Part shown: positions 17,457-25,770 of the stretch, one piece after another
How positions within the stretch are numbered: the first letter of the stretch is position 1
How the letters are laid out: every line of letters starts with the position of its first letter
NCBI RefSeq assembly: GCF_004342285.1
Contig: NZ_SMCV01000001.1
Location: 620,001-684,000, forward strand
Direction of reading: 5' to 3'
DNA length: 64,000 nt
Source: Klebsiella sp. BIGb0138
GTDB lineage: Bacteria > Pseudomonadota > Gammaproteobacteria > Enterobacterales > Enterobacteriaceae
The notes under the pieces: model-generated
What the model saw: only the letters and a program-made list of their open reading frames with translations
Told to the model about the DNA's origin: nothing
The model's database searches: none
Position numbers and translations under genes: made by a program

Positions 17457-18575
17457 TTAGAACTGGTAAACCAGGCCCAGAGCAACGATGTCGTCGGTAG
17501 AGATACCGGCACGACGGGTGAAATCATTGTCGTCCAGCAGGTTGATTTTGTAGTCAACATAGGTGGACATGTTTTTGTTGAAGTAGTAGGTCGCGCCTAC
17601 GTCAACATATTTCAGGATATCCTGGTCGCCGAAACCTTCGATGTCCTTACCTTTAGACTGCAGGTAAGCCACGGACGGACGCAGGCCGAAATCAAACTGG
17701 TACTGAGCAACCACTTCGAAGTTCTGCGCTTTATTAGCGAAACCGCTGATGGAATCAGACTCACCGCTACCGCTGAAACGGGTCGCATTGTAAGTTTGAG
17801 TATACTGAGTCGCCAGATAGATGTTGTTCGCGTCGTATTTCAGACCGCCGGTGTAGGTTTCAGCGTTATCACCACGACCTTTGGACAGATTGTTCTGATC
17901 GCCAGTACGTTTAGAAGTTGAGTAAGCGAAACCAGCGCTGATGCCGTCCCAGATGTCATAGGTCAGAGAGGTACCGAAACCGTCGCCGTTCTGTTTCAGA
18001 GCGCCACGACCGTTGTTGGTCGGGGAGGTGCCTTCGCCGCTGACGCTGCCGTTTTTACCCTGGTACTGCAGAGCAAAGTTCAGGCCGTCAACCAGACCGA
18101 AGAAGTCAGAGTTACGATAGGTTGCAACGCCGTTAGCACGGGATTGCATGAAGTTGTCAGCACCGTAGGTGTCGCCGCCGAATTCCGGCAGAACGTCGGT
18201 CCAGGAAGTTACGTCGTAAACAACGCCGTAGTTACGACCGTAGTCGAAAGAGCCCGCGTCGCCGAATTTCAGACCAGCAAACGCCAGACGGGTCCATGCC
18301 TGATCGCTGGAGCTCTCAGTGTTGTTCGCCTGAACGTTGTATTCCCACTGGCCGTAACCGGTCAGCTGGTCGTTGATCTGAGTTTCGCCTTTCACGCCGA
18401 TACGCATGTAGGTCTGGTCGCCGTCAGCGCCCTTATCATCAGAGAAATAGTGCAGACCGTCGATTTTACCGTAGAGGTCTAATTTGTTGCCGTCTTTGTT
18501 ATAAATTTCAGCCGCATTTGCTGCGCCTGCTACCAGCAGAGCCGGTACCAGGAGGGACAGTACTTTAACTTTCAT
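17457..18575 (-). CDS. ompC: Outer-membrane porin OmpC (OmpK36 type)
   Basis: 372 residues. The signal peptide [21 protein letters not shown] (21 aa) precedes [16 protein letters not shown]. The 16-stranded trimeric porin ends in the conserved terminal Phe (VALGLVYQF). The constriction loop L3 is [17 protein letters not shown], without the GD or TD insertion after GGD that narrows OmpK36 in resistant K. pneumoniae. Surface loops differ from K. pneumoniae OmpK36 as I recall it, notably L4 ([15 protein letters not shown]) and a longer serine-rich L6 ([12 protein letters not shown]). Transcription is controlled by OmpR sites upstream. The strong AGAGGG ribosome site and biased codons fit high expression. 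Confidence 0.97.
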   Translation of the reverse strand: MKVKVLSLLVPALLVAGAANAAEIYNKDGNKLDLYGKIDGLHYFSDDKGADGDQTYMRIGVKGETQINDQLTGYGQWEYNVQANNTESSSDQAWTRLAFAGLKFGDAGSFDYGRNYGVVYDVTSWTDVLPEFGGDTYGADNFMQSRANGVATYRNSDFFGLVDGLNFALQYQGKNGSVSGEGTSPTNNGRGALKQNGDGFGTSLTYDIWDGISAGFAYSTSKRTGDQNNLSKGRGDNAETYTGGLKYDANNIYLATQYTQTYNATRFSGSGESDSISGFANKAQNFEVVAQYQFDFGLRPSVAYLQSKGKDIEGFGDQDILKYVDVGATYYFNKNMSTYVDYKINLLDDNDFTRRAGISTDDIVALGLVYQF

Positions 18576-18695
18576 GTTATTAACCCTCTGTTTGTTATAT
18601 GCCTTTTATTATTGCCACTGCTTACTGATTACCCTTCTAATCAGTCGGCTATATTCATTGTGCTGTAAAATGCAGAATAATCCAACAAGAATATG
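18576..18695 (-). promoter_or_regulatory. ompC leader and core promoter
   Basis: The minus-strand sequence follows the E. coli ompC promoter and leader closely: GTATCATATTC, then TTGGATTATTCTGCATTTT, and the leader ending AGAGGGTTAATAACATG. The -10 is weak (CACAAT in place of E. coli GAGAAT), as expected for a promoter needing OmpR. Exact boxes and start site are inferred by similarity. Confidence 0.65.
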
Positions 18696-18750
18696 ATACG
18701 AAAACTTCTAAGGTGTTTCAAAATGCGCACAAGATGTTTCAATTTGTAAA
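18696..18750 (-). promoter_or_regulatory. OmpR binding sites of ompC
   Basis: On the minus strand the region reads TTTACAAATTGAAACATC, then GCATTTTGAAACACC, then GAAGTTTTCGTATC, aligned with the C1, C2 and C3 OmpR boxes of E. coli ompC. The repeated TGAAACA core at about 20-bp steps is the OmpR signature. The same boxes may serve the divergent micF. Confidence 0.75.
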
Positions 18751-18907
18751 CGCAGGGGAACTTTTTCCCACCAATGGGAATCAAGAAAATAAGCACCAAT
18801 AATCAAGAAAATAATTTTTCTCAAACAACATCATGAAGTTACACCCAGCTACATCTATAGCACTGAATGACAAAACAAAATCTCCCCCGCCGACTAGAAT
18901 AACCCTC

Positions 18908-19000
18908 GCTATCATCATTAACTTTATTTATTACCGTCATTCAGTTCTGAATGTCTGTTTACCCCTATTTGAGCCGGATGCTTCGCATTCGGTTTTTTTT
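18908..19000 (+). ncRNA. micF: MicF antisense small RNA
   Basis: 93 nt starting GCTATCATCATTAACTTTAT, the ompF-pairing seed, which is unchanged from E. coli. It ends in the hairpin CCGGATGCTTCGCATTCGG plus a T run. Only a few bases differ from the E. coli RNA, mainly in the middle. MicF pairs with ompF mRNA over its start region with Hfq and represses translation. It is divergent from ompC, the standard arrangement. Confidence 0.95.
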
Positions 19001-19347
19001 TACCCTTCTTTACACAACTTTAATTCCCTCTGTTCGGCGCGCGAAAAAAATAACGTTTATTAATCAAACACCTCACCATTGAGCACATCCTTATTCCGGT
19101 AATTTCTTGTTATTTAGTGCTATTCACAAAAATAAATCGGTAAATAATTGTACAAAATTCACCGGGCTGTACACCTTCTCCGCACTCACTTCTTTAAGAT
19201 AAATCTCAGGATTAAAAAAATTGCAGAACGGCAATCTGTAGTATGGATTTGATAAATTAGCCTTTATACTGCTTACAGTATTCACTCTGCTGCCAGCTAT
19301 CTGGCGCAACGTCCTGCTTACACACTGATGAGTCGCTCCGTCACACG
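19001..19347. other. AT-rich gap between micF and rcsD
   Basis: 347 bp without a credible gene. It should contain the rcsD promoter. A short minus-strand open frame (19124-19309) has no recognisable features or ribosome site. I see no clear binding sites. Confidence 0.5.
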
Positions 19348-22005
19348 ATGACCCAAAAAAAATTTTCCCTGATGCCAGGCAGCATCACCCGCTTCTTCAT
19401 TTTAATGGTCATCGTCCTGCTGGCGACGATGGGTGTCATGATTCAAAGCGCGGTCAATACCTGGCTGAAAGATAAAAGTTATCAGGTCATCGACGTGAGC
19501 CACGCGCTGCATAAACGCATCGATGCCTGGCGCTACGCGACCTGGCAAATTTATGACAATATTGCCGCCACCTCTTCCAGCACCGCCGGCGATGGCTTAC
19601 AAGAAACGCGATTGAAACAAGATGTCTACTACCTGGAAAAGCCGCGGCGGAAAACCGAAGCGCTGATTTTTGGTTCTCATGACAGCTCGACGCTGGAAAT
19701 GACGCAAAAAATCTCCAGCTACCTCGACATTCTGTGGGGCGCGGAAACCATCCCCTGGTCGATGTACTATCTGAACGGCCTCGATAACAGCCTGATCCTG
19801 GTTTCGACGCTGCCGCTGAAAGATCTGTCATCAAGTTTTAAAGAGTCGACGATCGCCAGCGTCGTAGAGTCCCGCCGTGCGGAAATGCTGTTGCAGGCCA
19901 ACACCCTGGATGAGCGCGAAACCTTTTCGTCGCTGCGCCACCTCTCCTGGCAAAACGGGCACTATTTCACCCTGCGCACCACGTTTAACCAACCGGGCCA
20001 TCTGGCGACCGTTGTCGCCTTCGATCTGCCGATTAACGACCTGATACCGCCAGGTATGTCGCTGGATAATTTTCGGATTGAACCCGACCCGGCGCAAAGC
20101 GCGGCCACCAGCCCGGATAAAGAAACCGCTGATAACGTCAACGTCGACTTTAACGGCGCGCGAATCGAGATCACCACCAACATCAGTACCAGCGGAATGC
20201 GCCTGATCTGGGTCGTTCCATTCAGCACATTGCTGATGCAATCCCTGCAGAGCGTTCTTCTGCCGCTGCTGCTGATCGTCGGCTTGCTGGCATTGACCCT
20301 GTTCGGGTTTACGACATTTCGCCACTACAGCGGCCGCAGCCGTCAGAGCGGCACCGGCGTCTCTTCCGCCGCCAACGGTGAATTACGCACCCTGCGCGCC
20401 ATTAATGAAGAGATCGTATCGCTGTTGCCGCTGGGGCTGCTGGTCCACGATCAGGAAGCCAACCGGACGCTTATCAGCAACCCGATTGCCGACCATCTTC
20501 TGCCGCATCTGAACCTGCAGAACATCACCAATATGGCGGATCAGCATCAGGGGGTCATTCAGGCCACCATCAATAACGAGCTGTATGAAATTCGTCAGTA
20601 TCGTAGCCAGGTAGCGCCGCGGACGCAGATTTTCATTATTCGCGATCAGGACCGGGAGGTGCTGGTCAGTAAAAAGCTGAAGCAGGCGCAGCGGCTGTAT
20701 GAAAAAAACCAGCACGGTCGCGCCGCGTTTATGCAGCATATCGGAAGCGCGTTGAAGCAACCGGCGCAGACGCTGGCGGAAGAAGCCGCGGCGCTTGGTA
20801 TCGCCGAGAGCCGTAAGCTGGCGCAGCATGCCGATCGGCTGGTACAGCTGGTGGATGAAATTCAGCTCGCCAACCTGCTGGAGAACGATTGCTGGAAAAG
20901 TAGCCCCGGGCTGTTCTCCATCCAGGAGCTGATCGATGAAGTGGTGCCAGAGGTGCTGCCGCTCATCAAACGTAAAGGCCTGCAGCTACTGATTAACAAC
21001 GCGCTACCGGCGAGTGAACAACGCTATGGCGATCGCGATGCCCTGCGCCGCACCCTGCTGCTGTTAATTCAATATTCGGTGACCACGACGCAAATCGGTA
21101 AAATCACCCTCGAAGTGAGTAAAGACGAGTCGGCAGACGATCGCCTGACCTTCCGTATTCTGGACACCGGCAACGGCGTATCCGGCAACGAAATCGACAA
21201 TATGCACTTCCCGTTCCTCAACGAGACTCAGTCAGACCTGTATGGTAAGGCTAACGCCCTCACCTTCTGGCTCTGCGATCGCCTGACGCGTAAGCTTGGC
21301 GGCCAGATGAATATCAAAGCGCGCGAGTCGCTGGGCACCCGCTATTCACTGCATCTCAAAATGCCGGCCAGTGGCGAAGAGCACGAGGCTGGCGAGCATC
21401 TGCTGGATGATGTCGTGGCGATGCTGGATATTACCGCCAATGAAGTGCGACGGATCGTCGTGCGCCAGCTTGAAAGCTGGGGGGCAAGCTGCATCACCCC
21501 GGACGAAAGGCTGACAAATCAAGAATACGATCTCTTTTTAACGGATAATCCGTCTAATCTTACTGCTTCAGGCTTGCTTTTAAGCGATGATGAGGTTGGG
21601 ATACGCAAAATTGGCCCAGGCCAGCTGCGTGTCAATTTTAATATCAGCGCAGCCATGCAGGAAGCGATTCTGCAACTGATTGAGCAGCAGCTGGCGCAGG
21701 AAGAGGTTCAGCCCGCCTCTCCAGGCAGCGAAAGTAATGCCGAGCTCCACGCCAGCGGCTATTACGCACTGTTTGCCGATACGGTTCCGGATGATGTTCA
21801 GAGGCTGTATACTGAACTGGCCACAAGCGATTTAGCTGCGTTGGCGCAGACAGCGCACCGCCTTAAAGGGGCGTTTGCTATGCTTAATCTGACACCCGGC
21901 AAACAGTTATGTGAAACGCTTGAGCATCTGATTCGCGAAAAAGATGCGCAAGGCATAGAAAAATATATCAGCGACATTGACGTTTACGTCAAGAGCTTGC
22001 TGTAG
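19348..22005 (+). CDS. rcsD: RcsD phosphotransfer protein of the Rcs phosphorelay
   Basis: 885 residues (E. coli 890). An inner-membrane histidine phosphotransferase between RcsC and RcsB. A short cytoplasmic N-terminus and a first membrane helix (about 13-34) are followed by a large periplasmic domain. A second helix (VLLPLLLIVGLLALTLFGFT) lies near 310. A kinase-like core with no phosphorylatable His follows, then the ABL domain and a C-terminal HPt domain. The HPt His is about residue 837 in TAHRLKGAFAML. The periplasmic half receives signals through IgaA. It is followed 16 bp later by rcsB, which in E. coli also has its own promoter inside rcsD. Confidence 0.96.
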   Translation: MTQKKFSLMPGSITRFFILMVIVLLATMGVMIQSAVNTWLKDKSYQVIDVSHALHKRIDAWRYATWQIYDNIAATSSSTAGDGLQETRLKQDVYYLEKPRRKTEALIFGSHDSSTLEMTQKISSYLDILWGAETIPWSMYYLNGLDNSLILVSTLPLKDLSSSFKESTIASVVESRRAEMLLQANTLDERETFSSLRHLSWQNGHYFTLRTTFNQPGHLATVVAFDLPINDLIPPGMSLDNFRIEPDPAQSAATSPDKETADNVNVDFNGARIEITTNISTSGMRLIWVVPFSTLLMQSLQSVLLPLLLIVGLLALTLFGFTTFRHYSGRSRQSGTGVSSAANGELRTLRAINEEIVSLLPLGLLVHDQEANRTLISNPIADHLLPHLNLQNITNMADQHQGVIQATINNELYEIRQYRSQVAPRTQIFIIRDQDREVLVSKKLKQAQRLYEKNQHGRAAFMQHIGSALKQPAQTLAEEAAALGIAESRKLAQHADRLVQLVDEIQLANLLENDCWKSSPGLFSIQELIDEVVPEVLPLIKRKGLQLLINNALPASEQRYGDRDALRRTLLLLIQYSVTTTQIGKITLEVSKDESADDRLTFRILDTGNGVSGNEIDNMHFPFLNETQSDLYGKANALTFWLCDRLTRKLGGQMNIKARESLGTRYSLHLKMPASGEEHEAGEHLLDDVVAMLDITANEVRRIVVRQLESWGASCITPDERLTNQEYDLFLTDNPSNLTASGLLLSDDEVGIRKIGPGQLRVNFNISAAMQEAILQLIEQQLAQEEVQPASPGSESNAELHASGYYALFADTVPDDVQRLYTELATSDLAALAQTAHRLKGAFAMLNLTPGKQLCETLEHLIREKDAQGIEKYISDIDVYVKSLL

Positions 22006-22021
22006 CAAGGTAGCCTAATAC

Positions 22022-22672
22022 ATGAACACTATGAACGTAATTATTGCCGATGACCATCCGATCGTACTGTTCGGTATTCGTAAATCACTCGAGCAAATCG
22101 AGTGGGTAAACGTCGTTGGCGAATTTGAAGACTCCACGGCCCTGATCAACAATCTGCCTAAATTAGACGCACACGTTCTGATTACCGACCTGTCGATGCC
22201 CGGCGACAAATATGGCGACGGGATCACCTTGATCAAATACATCAAGCGCCATTTCCCGGATCTGTCGATCATCGTTCTGACAATGAACAACAACCCGGCG
22301 ATTCTCAGCGCGGTGCTGGATCTGGATATCGAAGGGATCGTGCTGAAACAGGGCGCGCCGACCGATCTGCCAAAAGCGCTGGCCGCGCTGCAGAAAGGCA
22401 AAAAATTCACCCCGGAAAGCGTCTCACGCCTGCTGGAAAAAATCAGCGCCAGTGGCTACGGCGATAAACGCCTGTCGCCAAAAGAGAGCGAAGTGCTGCG
22501 CCTGTTCGCCGAAGGTTTCCTGGTGACGGAGATTGCCAAAAAGCTCAACCGCAGCATTAAAACCATCAGTAGCCAGAAGAAATCGGCGATGATGAAACTG
22601 GGCGTGGAAAACGATATCGCCCTGCTGAACTACCTTTCTTCCGTTTCTCTGAGCGCCAGCGACAAAGAGTAA
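22022..22672 (+). CDS. rcsB: Response regulator RcsB
   Basis: 216 residues, nearly identical to E. coli RcsB as remembered. The receiver domain has the acidic pocket D10-D11, phosphoacceptor D56 in LITDLSMPG, and the conserved Thr (TMNNN) and Lys (VLKQG). A LuxR/FixJ-type helix-turn-helix (RLSPKESEVLRLFAEGFLVT followed by EIAKKLNRSIKTISSQK) occupies about residues 149-200. It controls capsule (with RcsA), osmotic and envelope stress genes, rprA, and motility genes. In Klebsiella it is a main regulator of capsule. It lies just downstream of rcsD and convergent with rcsC. Confidence 0.98.
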   Translation: MNTMNVIIADDHPIVLFGIRKSLEQIEWVNVVGEFEDSTALINNLPKLDAHVLITDLSMPGDKYGDGITLIKYIKRHFPDLSIIVLTMNNNPAILSAVLDLDIEGIVLKQGAPTDLPKALAALQKGKKFTPESVSRLLEKISASGYGDKRLSPKESEVLRLFAEGFLVTEIAKKLNRSIKTISSQKKSAMMKLGVENDIALLNYLSSVSLSASDKE

Positions 22673-22680
22673 CGTTCCCG

Positions 22681-22746
22681 CCCGGACGACGGCGCCCCGC
22701 GCCCGATCCTGGCCAGAAGAGATCCCGGACGAGCGCGCCCCGCGCC
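22681..22746. repeat. 23-bp direct repeat between rcsB and rcsC
   Basis: Copies at 22681-22703 and 22724-22746 both begin CCCGGACGA and end GCGCCCCGCGCC; they match at 21 of 23 positions and are 43 bp apart start to start. They fill most of the 92-bp convergent gap. The function is unknown. No T run follows, so they are not an obvious terminator. Confidence 0.7.
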
Positions 22747-22764
22747 GCCGGGAAATTCCCCGGT

Positions 22765-25611
22765 CTATTCCCTGCTCTTGCGCACCCGCGCGGCATACAG
22801 CGCCAGGGTTTGTTTAAGGATATCCAGGGTCACCGGTTTCGACAGACAGCTATCCATTCCGGATTCCAGGCAGCGCTGTTTCTCTTCGGCCAGCGCGTTG
22901 GCGGTCACTCCGATAACCGGTAGCGTCATCTCCAGCTGGCGGATACGCTGCGTCAGACGATAGCCGTCCATGTTTGGCATGTTGACATCGCTCAACACGA
23001 TATCGATATGCTGTTTACTCAGCACGCCCAGCGCATCGACCCCATCGTTGGCGGTTACGCACTGGTATCCCAGCGAACCAAGCTGGTCAGCCAGCAGCCG
23101 GCGGTTGATCGGATGGTCGTCTACCACCAGGATCATCATGTCATCATTATTGGCGAGCTGCGTTTCCGGCGCCGACAGCGCAGGCCCATGCTCGGGGCTC
23201 GTCACGGCAATACTGAAGATGCGTCCCAGCAGCGGCAACAGCTCATGCGGCGTGGTCACGCTATGGATCCATTCACCCGGCGCGCGCTCCAGCGGGATAC
23301 CAATATGGCGGCGGCAGAAAATCACCGCCGCACCGCCCTGCCAGCGCGCATCCGGCTCATCATCGGTCAGCAAAATATCATCCGCCCCCGACGGCTGCCC
23401 GTCATAGACATGCGCCTGGAGGCCGTGGTGTCTGAGTAGCGACGTAATAAACAACGCCAGCGACGTATTGTGTATCGCCAGCCAGCAGCATTTTTCCGCC
23501 AGCCCTTCCGCTATCAGCGGCGAGCGGTTTTGCACCCCATATAGCGGGATACGAATGGTGAAACGGCTGCCCATCCCCGGTTCGGTTTCGACGGCAATAT
23601 CGCCATCCATCATGCTGATCAGCTTTTCGCAGATCGCCAGCCCCAGGCCGGTCCCCTGGAAATTACGCTGTACGCCGGTCCCGACCTGGAAGAAAGGATC
23701 AAACAGGCGCACCACCTCTTTCGCCGGGATCCCTTCCCCGGTATCACGCACGCTAATTTGCAGATAATCCCCGGCACACTGGACATGCAGAATAATACAG
23801 CCGGTGTCGGTAAATTTGATGGCGTTACTGAGCAGGTTAGAAATGACCTGCTGCAGGCGCATCGGATCGCCGGACATCAGCTGCGGGACGTCGGGCTCTA
23901 TAAAGCAGTACAGTCCCAGCTGTTTACGCACCACCAGCGGCAGATAGTTGGCAGAGATATGGTTCATCACCTCGCGGGGAGAAAACTCACCGGGTTCAAT
24001 TTTCAGCTGCTCGGACTCAATTTTCGAGAAGTCGAGGATATCGCTGATGATCTTCAGCAGCAGGCTGGAAGAGTTATTCATCGCCGTTACCAGCCTGTCG
24101 ACGCCCTTCGGTAACTCTTTGGTTTGCAGGAGATCGAGGTTACCGATAATCCCGTACAGCGGCGTGCGTAATTCATGGCTGACGGTGGCGAGGAACATCG
24201 ATTTCGACTGGCTGGCCTGCTCCGCGGCCTGCGCCATTTCCTGCAATGACTCTTCCATTTTGACGCGCGCGCTGACGTCCACCAGCACGCAAATAGCGAC
24301 GTTTTCGTTGCGATAGCGCGAATGCACAAAGCTGATTTGCAGGTTGGTGTTGTTGCTGGTCAACACATCCACAAAGTTAACCTGCTGGCCGCAGATTATC
24401 TGCGTTAGCCGCTGTCGGTCCTCATGGGTCAACATGTTGAGGTAGTTATGCGCCAGCTCATTGCTCAGGATATTGGTGCCATCGAGCGTGCGCAGAATGC
24501 AAATGCCGACCGGCGCCGACGCGACGATTTTACGATTGAACTGCTCATGCTCCTCCAGCCGCTGGGCGTCGTTTTCCGCCGGGATAAAGATCCGCCGTTC
24601 ATACATCCGCGCCAGAGCGAACAGAATCACCCCGGTCAGGATATTGAGGATAATCGCGTTGATGATCAGCATCCGGATACGTTCGAGCACCTGATCGACC
24701 GACACCGAATAGACAATGCTCAATGACGACGGCGGCAGGCTCTTCTTCAGCGCCAGCTCGCGAAAACCGGCGGTGTAGCCAAACCAGACCCGCTCCTGCA
24801 TCCACCGGGCTTCACTCTTAATTTTGTTATCCGCCCCGGCAAGCGAAATTAACGGCTGCCCGTTGTCGTCGAGAATGGTGACGCTCATCGGCAGACTGCC
24901 CGGCGTGAAGAAGCTCTCCATCCGGATCGTTTGCTCAATGCCCAACATCGCCTGCAGACGGTTTGCCATATACACCGGCGTCAGCGCGTAAAAATACCCC
25001 ACTCCCGGGCGCACGCCCTGGCTTATCCAGAACAGATTGCTGCCGCGCTCGTTTTGCGGCGCATCGCGATACTGTTCGATGCGCTGGTGCAGAACCTTCA
25101 GCGCCTGATCGCGCTCGAGCGGCATTTCGCGCAGGCCAAAGTTGGCCATACACAGATTATCGCTCCCGATCAAAAAGATGCGGTTCAGATCATAGGCGGC
25201 GGAAAAATTATCGCGCCAGTAGCGCATAAACCACGCCAGCGACTGCAAAGAATTGTGCCAGGTGGTGACCATGGTTCCACAATCCGAATCGGGATACAGC
25301 GGTTCGAAATCGGGCACGGCGATGCTGCCATTCGGCACAGACGAAGCCGCGCTCTCACCGCCGCTGAGCGGCCGGTTACCGGCGACGTATTTCAACTCTT
25401 TAATAACGTCTGCGGTCCGCTGGATATAGCGCTGCGCCTGATCGGCATTGAGGTTAAATTCCTGACGGATTTCCGACTCTCTATCATGCAGGGCATTGAC
25501 GATATAAAACACGGAGACGAAAGCGATCAGCATCCAGAGCAGTACCGCCAGCGCCCGGAACAGGTAGCGTGAAACCTTTAGCGTGGTATGAAAAGAGGCA
25601 AGATATTTCAA
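22765..25611 (-). CDS. rcsC: Hybrid sensor kinase RcsC
   Basis: 948 residues (E. coli 949). Membrane helices near residues 20-42 and 313-335 flank a periplasmic domain. A PAS-like segment, a histidine kinase (phospho-His479 in FLATVSHELRTPLYGI, ATP-lid motifs LLSNAIKFTDTG, DTGEGIP and GTGLGLA), the ABL domain and a C-terminal receiver (Asp875 in VLSDVNMPNMDG, Lys in LSKPVT) follow. RcsC phosphorylates RcsD, which passes phosphate to RcsB. It responds to envelope damage signalled through RcsF and IgaA. It is transcribed toward rcsB, as in E. coli. Confidence 0.97.
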   Translation of the reverse strand: MKYLASFHTTLKVSRYLFRALAVLLWMLIAFVSVFYIVNALHDRESEIRQEFNLNADQAQRYIQRTADVIKELKYVAGNRPLSGGESAASSVPNGSIAVPDFEPLYPDSDCGTMVTTWHNSLQSLAWFMRYWRDNFSAAYDLNRIFLIGSDNLCMANFGLREMPLERDQALKVLHQRIEQYRDAPQNERGSNLFWISQGVRPGVGYFYALTPVYMANRLQAMLGIEQTIRMESFFTPGSLPMSVTILDDNGQPLISLAGADNKIKSEARWMQERVWFGYTAGFRELALKKSLPPSSLSIVYSVSVDQVLERIRMLIINAIILNILTGVILFALARMYERRIFIPAENDAQRLEEHEQFNRKIVASAPVGICILRTLDGTNILSNELAHNYLNMLTHEDRQRLTQIICGQQVNFVDVLTSNNTNLQISFVHSRYRNENVAICVLVDVSARVKMEESLQEMAQAAEQASQSKSMFLATVSHELRTPLYGIIGNLDLLQTKELPKGVDRLVTAMNNSSSLLLKIISDILDFSKIESEQLKIEPGEFSPREVMNHISANYLPLVVRKQLGLYCFIEPDVPQLMSGDPMRLQQVISNLLSNAIKFTDTGCIILHVQCAGDYLQISVRDTGEGIPAKEVVRLFDPFFQVGTGVQRNFQGTGLGLAICEKLISMMDGDIAVETEPGMGSRFTIRIPLYGVQNRSPLIAEGLAEKCCWLAIHNTSLALFITSLLRHHGLQAHVYDGQPSGADDILLTDDEPDARWQGGAAVIFCRRHIGIPLERAPGEWIHSVTTPHELLPLLGRIFSIAVTSPEHGPALSAPETQLANNDDMMILVVDDHPINRRLLADQLGSLGYQCVTANDGVDALGVLSKQHIDIVLSDVNMPNMDGYRLTQRIRQLEMTLPVIGVTANALAEEKQRCLESGMDSCLSKPVTLDILKQTLALYAARVRKSRE

Positions 25612-25770
25612 TGTGGCGATACTCGGCCGTCAGGGACTCAACAGAATGGGGTTAAGGTAGCGGTAAATGACCGACGTCGCAATGCTCTCTCTTTACGGGA
25701 ATATGATACACCGCCGAGAAACCTGCGGCCTCCCCCTCGATAATAGGCGTTTGCCTGAAAAACATTCAAC

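Noticed and set aside
19124..19309. 61-codon minus-strand open frame upstream of rcsD
   Set aside because: No ribosome site, no recognisable domain, and it lies in an AT-rich promoter region.
22681..22746. CRISPR-like repeat unit
   Set aside because: Only two copies, no regular spacers and no cas genes nearby.
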